A stretch of DNA of 7,025 nucleotides from positions 1-7,025 of the forward strand of contig JAFQVE010000257.1 in assembly GCA_017408185.1 (NCBI GenBank), written 5' to 3'. Below, one piece after another: positions 4,760 through 7,025 of the stretch. Source of the stretch: Oscillospiraceae bacterium (GTDB lineage: Bacteria > Bacillota_A > Clostridia > Oscillospirales > JAAYXM01). The notes under the pieces were generated by a model. That model was not told where the DNA came from. It worked only from the letters and a program-made list of their open reading frames with translations, and did not search any database. Position numbers and translations under genes: made by a program. Numbering within the stretch: position 1 is the stretch's first letter; every line of letters starts with the position of its first letter.

Positions 4760-7025
4760 TTACTTTGTGTAAATAACCCTGATGTCGCCGGTAGCATCTA
4801 CCTTATACATAATATAGCCACATGCGGCATCGCTTGCTGCATCGGGATGCGGAACTGCTGTAAACTGTCCCTTCGACTTTACCTCGCGCACGCTTGCTTT
4901 TGATCCGTCAGTGCTGTCAACTCGCGGATTTCTGCTTCCGAATACGATACCCGCATCAATCGCAGTGTATCCGTTCGGAACTTCATAGCAAATGAAGTAC
5001 TCATCTCCAATATTATCAAGCACAACCGTGGGAACCGCCACAAGTGTCTCATCTTCATAGACAGCTGTCAGCTCAACGTTATTCCATACATAGAAACCGA
5101 TTGTTCTGTCATAAGAAACTACCTGATCGCCGATTTTCCAATGAGAGAAAACCTGACTATCCCTAGTCTCTGCAGCAGTCTTTTCAAAGAGCTCACCATA
5201 TGTGTATACTCCCTCTTGCTCGCCATTTACCTTTACTGAATATGCGCCCTCATTTGTCGTAAACTGTGCAACAACACGGGTGAGAGCCGCCGTGAGCTCT
5301 GTGTCTGCAGAAAAAGCACCAATGTTTTCCGCAACCCAACCGGCGAAGGTGTGACCTGCCAAAACAGGTTGTGTCGGCATTTTGGAAACTTTACCGTTCT
5401 CCACAGCTTCTTCACCAAGCAGTACACGGTTAAAGTTATAGAACTGAACCTTCTTATCAGCGTCTGTCGGTTCTGCGGGAACGTAAACTGCTTCAAGTGT
5501 GAAATTGCTCTTTGGCGCAAATGTATATTCTGCACCGGCGCCTTCTACCGGAACTCCGCCTGTTGTCTGCCAGTATGCAAAATTATATAACTTTTCTCCT
5601 ACCACAAGTTTTTCTTCTGCGACTGCAGTAAAGCTTGTATTGAACGCATGTGAGTCAATATTCCCCGCCTCGTAACCAATCATATTGATACCGGCATCAA
5701 ACTCCCGCTCAGATCCACGGACTATGTAAGAAACGTTTGCTTTCACTGATTCAGATTCATCTGTATACGGGACTGTTATCTTTACCTTCTTTTCCGTAGG
5801 AACATTATCGACAAGTGCAGTTACTGTGATATCCGCAGTTCCCGGATTCTTTGCCGAAAGTGCAAACTTGGTTGTTGTAGGATCTTCATTTATCTGCACG
5901 AGATTTTCCACGGAAACTACATCTGTATTTGAAGATTTCACATTGATTATATCCTCTGTCGGAACCTCACCCACATCGGTATAACCAAAACTTCTGTATG
6001 TGCCGTCGCTCATAAGTGCACGAGCGGTGATGTCTGCCGATTCGCCTTTATTCATTTCTGTCGGAAGCTCACACTCAAGTGTACTTACCAAAGGTTTATC
6101 AGCAGGGGTGAGAGTAAGCGACCAAGGAATTAAGTTTGCGCTGTCATAAAAACGCTTTCTTAATCTGAATGAAATTTCCGCATAACCTTCATCGAGGTAT
6201 ACTGTGTTAAATGTTTCAGCAACACGTTTGGTCGGCTTCGTTGCTGAGCTGTCATAGAAATTATAATCTCCGGCGTATTTTCCGTCTACATATATCGCAT
6301 ATTGGGAGTTTGCATACCACTTAACGCCTTCAAATGTTACCTTATAGTAACCTGCAGCACCAATATACTTTTTAAAAGTTACCATTGGCTCTCTTGTTGC
6401 TTTTTCAGGCCAATCTTCTCCCTTTGTCTGCATTTTGACAAATGAAGTATCGCCAATTGCAGGGTGATTGAACTGCCCGTTGTTGGTAGCTGTTTTATCT
6501 AGGAGAATCTCATATCCGGCATTCGTTGCAAATTCCCAAGCGCTCGGTGCATGATATATAGTCGTTGAATCCGGACTAATAATAACATTCTGCGTGAAAT
6601 CAAGAACCATTTCCTGCGGTTCTGTTATTGTTGAGATAAATTCATACTCTTTGCTTTCCAGCTTCGCTCCGTTTATCTTCGCTGAGACAGCAAACTTTAT
6701 CGGACCTGCACACGTAGACTTTATATACCCGTCATTTATTTCTATACCGCTTCCGGAAATTAAAGAAACACCAAAATTATTATCAGAATCAACCGTTCTG
6801 TCTGCTTTGTATCCGTTTATGTAACGAGTTGAACCGTCTGCCAGCTTCACGCTTGCAGAATATGGAATTTCTGTACCGACAGTTACGTTTTCGGGAATCT
6901 CGACCTGTGAATCAATCACAGCAGTGCTGAAATCAGGCTCGGTGGTGGGCTTAAAGGTCATGCTGCTGAGAATGATGCGCGGTGTTCCATCATAAACCGA
7001 TTTATTCACCGGAGCAAACATAACT
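4760..7025 (-). CDS. Large secreted multidomain protein, 3' part (A/B modules, Ig-like, InlB-B/Flg_new-like repeats), 5' end off window
   Basis: The frame is open from the window edge to TAA at 4762-4760. The ATG at 7021 is internal, because a GTT codon precedes it in frame and the following residues match the interior of the neighbouring protein (MFAPVNKSVYDG against MFAPVDKSVYDG). Counting that Met as 1, the 753 visible residues hold the end of an A module (1-27), an Ig-like domain (about 31-133), a B module (136-307), a second Ig-like domain (311-418), three InlB-B/Flg_new-like units (about 428-656) and a C-terminal domain (663-753). There is no catalytic domain, LPXTG motif, SLH domain or C-terminal membrane segment in this part. 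I infer an extracellular binding or scaffold protein working with the heparinase-like product of the next gene. If it begins like that paralogue, only about 180 residues are missing, but an upstream enzyme domain cannot be excluded. Confidence 0.9.
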   Translation of the reverse strand, partial: VMFAPVNKSVYDGTPRIILSSMTFKPTTEPDFSTAVIDSQVEIPENVTVGTEIPYSASVKLADGSTRYINGYKADRTVDSDNNFGVSLISGSGIEINDGYIKSTCAGPIKFAVSAKINGAKLESKEYEFISTITEPQEMVLDFTQNVIISPDSTTIYHAPSAWEFATNAGYEILLDKTATNNGQFNHPAIGDTSFVKMQTKGEDWPEKATREPMVTFKKYIGAAGYYKVTFEGVKWYANSQYAIYVDGKYAGDYNFYDSSATKPTKRVAETFNTVYLDEGYAEISFRLRKRFYDSANLIPWSLTLTPADKPLVSTLECELPTEMNKGESADITARALMSDGTYRSFGYTDVGEVPTEDIINVKSSNTDVVSVENLVQINEDPTTTKFALSAKNPGTADITVTALVDNVPTEKKVKITVPYTDESESVKANVSYIVRGSEREFDAGINMIGYEAGNIDSHAFNTSFTAVAEEKLVVGEKLYNFAYWQTTGGVPVEGAGAEYTFAPKSNFTLEAVYVPAEPTDADKKVQFYNFNRVLLGEEAVENGKVSKMPTQPVLAGHTFAGWVAENIGAFSADTELTAALTRVVAQFTTNEGAYSVKVNGEQEGVYTYGELFEKTAAETRDSQVFSHWKIGDQVVSYDRTIGFYVWNNVELTAVYEDETLVAVPTVVLDNIGDEYFICYEVPNGYTAIDAGIVFGSRNPRVDSTDGSKASVREVKSKGQFTAVPHPDAASDAACGYIMYKVDATGDIRVIYTK
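4763..5035 (-). other. C-terminal domain of the upstream protein, unassigned
   Basis: Fragment residues 663-753 start at VPTVVLDNIGDEYFICYEV, pass through DAGIVFGSRNP and a Ser/Lys-rich linker, and end with CGYIMYKVDATGDIRVIYTK. The layout (a strand with an 'a-GI-v-FG' turn, a polar stretch, then a final Y-I-x-Y hairpin ending at the C-terminus) recalls C-terminal domains I associate with other large clostridial proteins that carry Flg_new repeats. I cannot name the family. It ends without a sorting signal. Confidence 0.5.
5054..5740 (-). repeat. Three InlB-B/Flg_new-like units, upstream protein
   Basis: Fragment residues 428-656. Unit 2 is clearest: VQFYNFNRVLLGEEAV, a short Pro-containing stretch, GHTFAGW and a final strand VVAQF. 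Unit 1 has FAYW and a closing FTLEAVY; unit 3 has FSHW and a closing ELTAVY. The F-x-x-W plus terminal A-V-Y pattern is that of the Listeria-Bacteroides (InlB B-repeat, Flg_new) family, small beta-grasp-like units found in surface proteins of Firmicutes and Bacteroides. They are probably structural spacers or ligand-contact units near the C-terminus. Confidence 0.75.
5768..6091 (-). other. Ig-like (BIG2-type) domain after the B module, upstream protein
   Basis: Fragment residues 311-418. It has the BIG2 pattern: ELPTEMNKGESADITARALMSDG, TYRSFGY, SSNTDVVSVEN, then a Gly-containing strand (ALSAKNPGTADITVTAL) and KKVKITVP. LMSDG-x-YRSFG recurs in the domain after the B module of the neighbouring protein. 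Such domains are usually spacers or adhesive units on exported proteins. Confidence 0.75.
6101..6616 (-). repeat. B module, upstream protein (fragment residues 136-307)
   Basis: It runs from QEMVLDFTQNV to TLTPADK and parallels the B module of the neighbouring gene: SAWEFATNAGYEILLDKT, GYYKVTFEGVKWYANSQYA, IYVDGKYAGDYNF, FNTVYLDEGYAEISFRLRK and FYD. The pair is conserved in length and in order, with weaker conservation in the segment between the two landmark regions. Confidence 0.72.
6623..6931 (-). other. Ig-like (BIG2-type) domain after an A module, upstream protein
   Basis: Fragment residues 31-133 show the usual order of this fold: a first strand (VEIPENVTVGTEI), a strand with LADGSTRYINGYKADR, then a region of small and hydrophobic residues ending in a final strand before the next module. 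The NGYKADR signature is shared with the Ig-like domains that follow the A modules in the neighbouring protein (NGYKANR, NGYASDR). Confidence 0.65.
6938..7025 (-). repeat. A module, end of a third copy, upstream protein
   Basis: Only the last ~28 residues are in the window. MFAPVNKSVYDG and the following strand to KPTT match the end of copy 1 in the neighbouring protein at 22 of 27 positions by hand count. This shows that the upstream protein also carries an A module and that the window cuts it near its C-terminal end. Confidence 0.75.

Noticed and set aside
4660..4762. The two genes as one gene split by a frameshift or nonsense mutation
   Set aside because: The second has its own ribosome binding site, start codon and signal peptide, and the first ends in a complete-looking terminal domain followed by a hairpin.
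1..7025. CRISPR array, tRNA, rRNA, transposase or phage elements
   Set aside because: No short regularly spaced repeats, cloverleaf-like sequence or transposase motif was seen. The repeats present are protein-module repeats inside coding sequence.

Overview
The window reads as part of the genome of an anaerobic, polysaccharide-degrading Firmicute (Clostridia-like). The grounds are a moderate-GC sequence with the standard code, a strong AAGGAG ribosome binding site, a Gram-positive-style Sec signal peptide, and very large secreted proteins built from Ig-like, carbohydrate-binding-like and InlB-B/Flg_new-like modules. No anchor, rRNA or marker gene is present, so anything finer than 'probably Clostridia' would be a guess.

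Layout: everything supported lies on the minus strand, in two consecutive genes. (1) 7025-4760 is the 3' part of a large extracellular multidomain gene whose start lies outside the window. It holds the tail of an 'A' beta-sandwich module, an Ig-like domain, a 'B' module, another Ig-like domain, three InlB-B/Flg_new-like units and a C-terminal domain. No catalytic domain is visible. (2) A 100-bp gap (4759-4660) carries a strong hairpin just after the first stop codon and the ribosome binding site of the next gene. (3) 4659-1 is the first 1553 codons of a second gene, open to the window edge: signal peptide, A module, Ig, B module, Ig, Ig, A module, Ig, Ig, Ig, then the first ~350 residues of a heparinase II/III-type (alpha/alpha-toroid polysaccharide lyase) domain with a four-cysteine CxxC...CxxC cluster.

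How they fit together: the two products are clearly paralogous. They share an ordered super-unit (A module, Ig with an NGY-[A/K]-x-R signature, B module, Ig with a YRSFG signature). The likely picture is a pair of secreted proteins from one locus, one carrying a lyase and the other apparently only binding and structural modules in the part seen, acting on the same uronic-acid-containing polysaccharide. The substrate cannot be told from this sequence. The plus strand holds no convincing gene; its open frames are antisense to these two genes.
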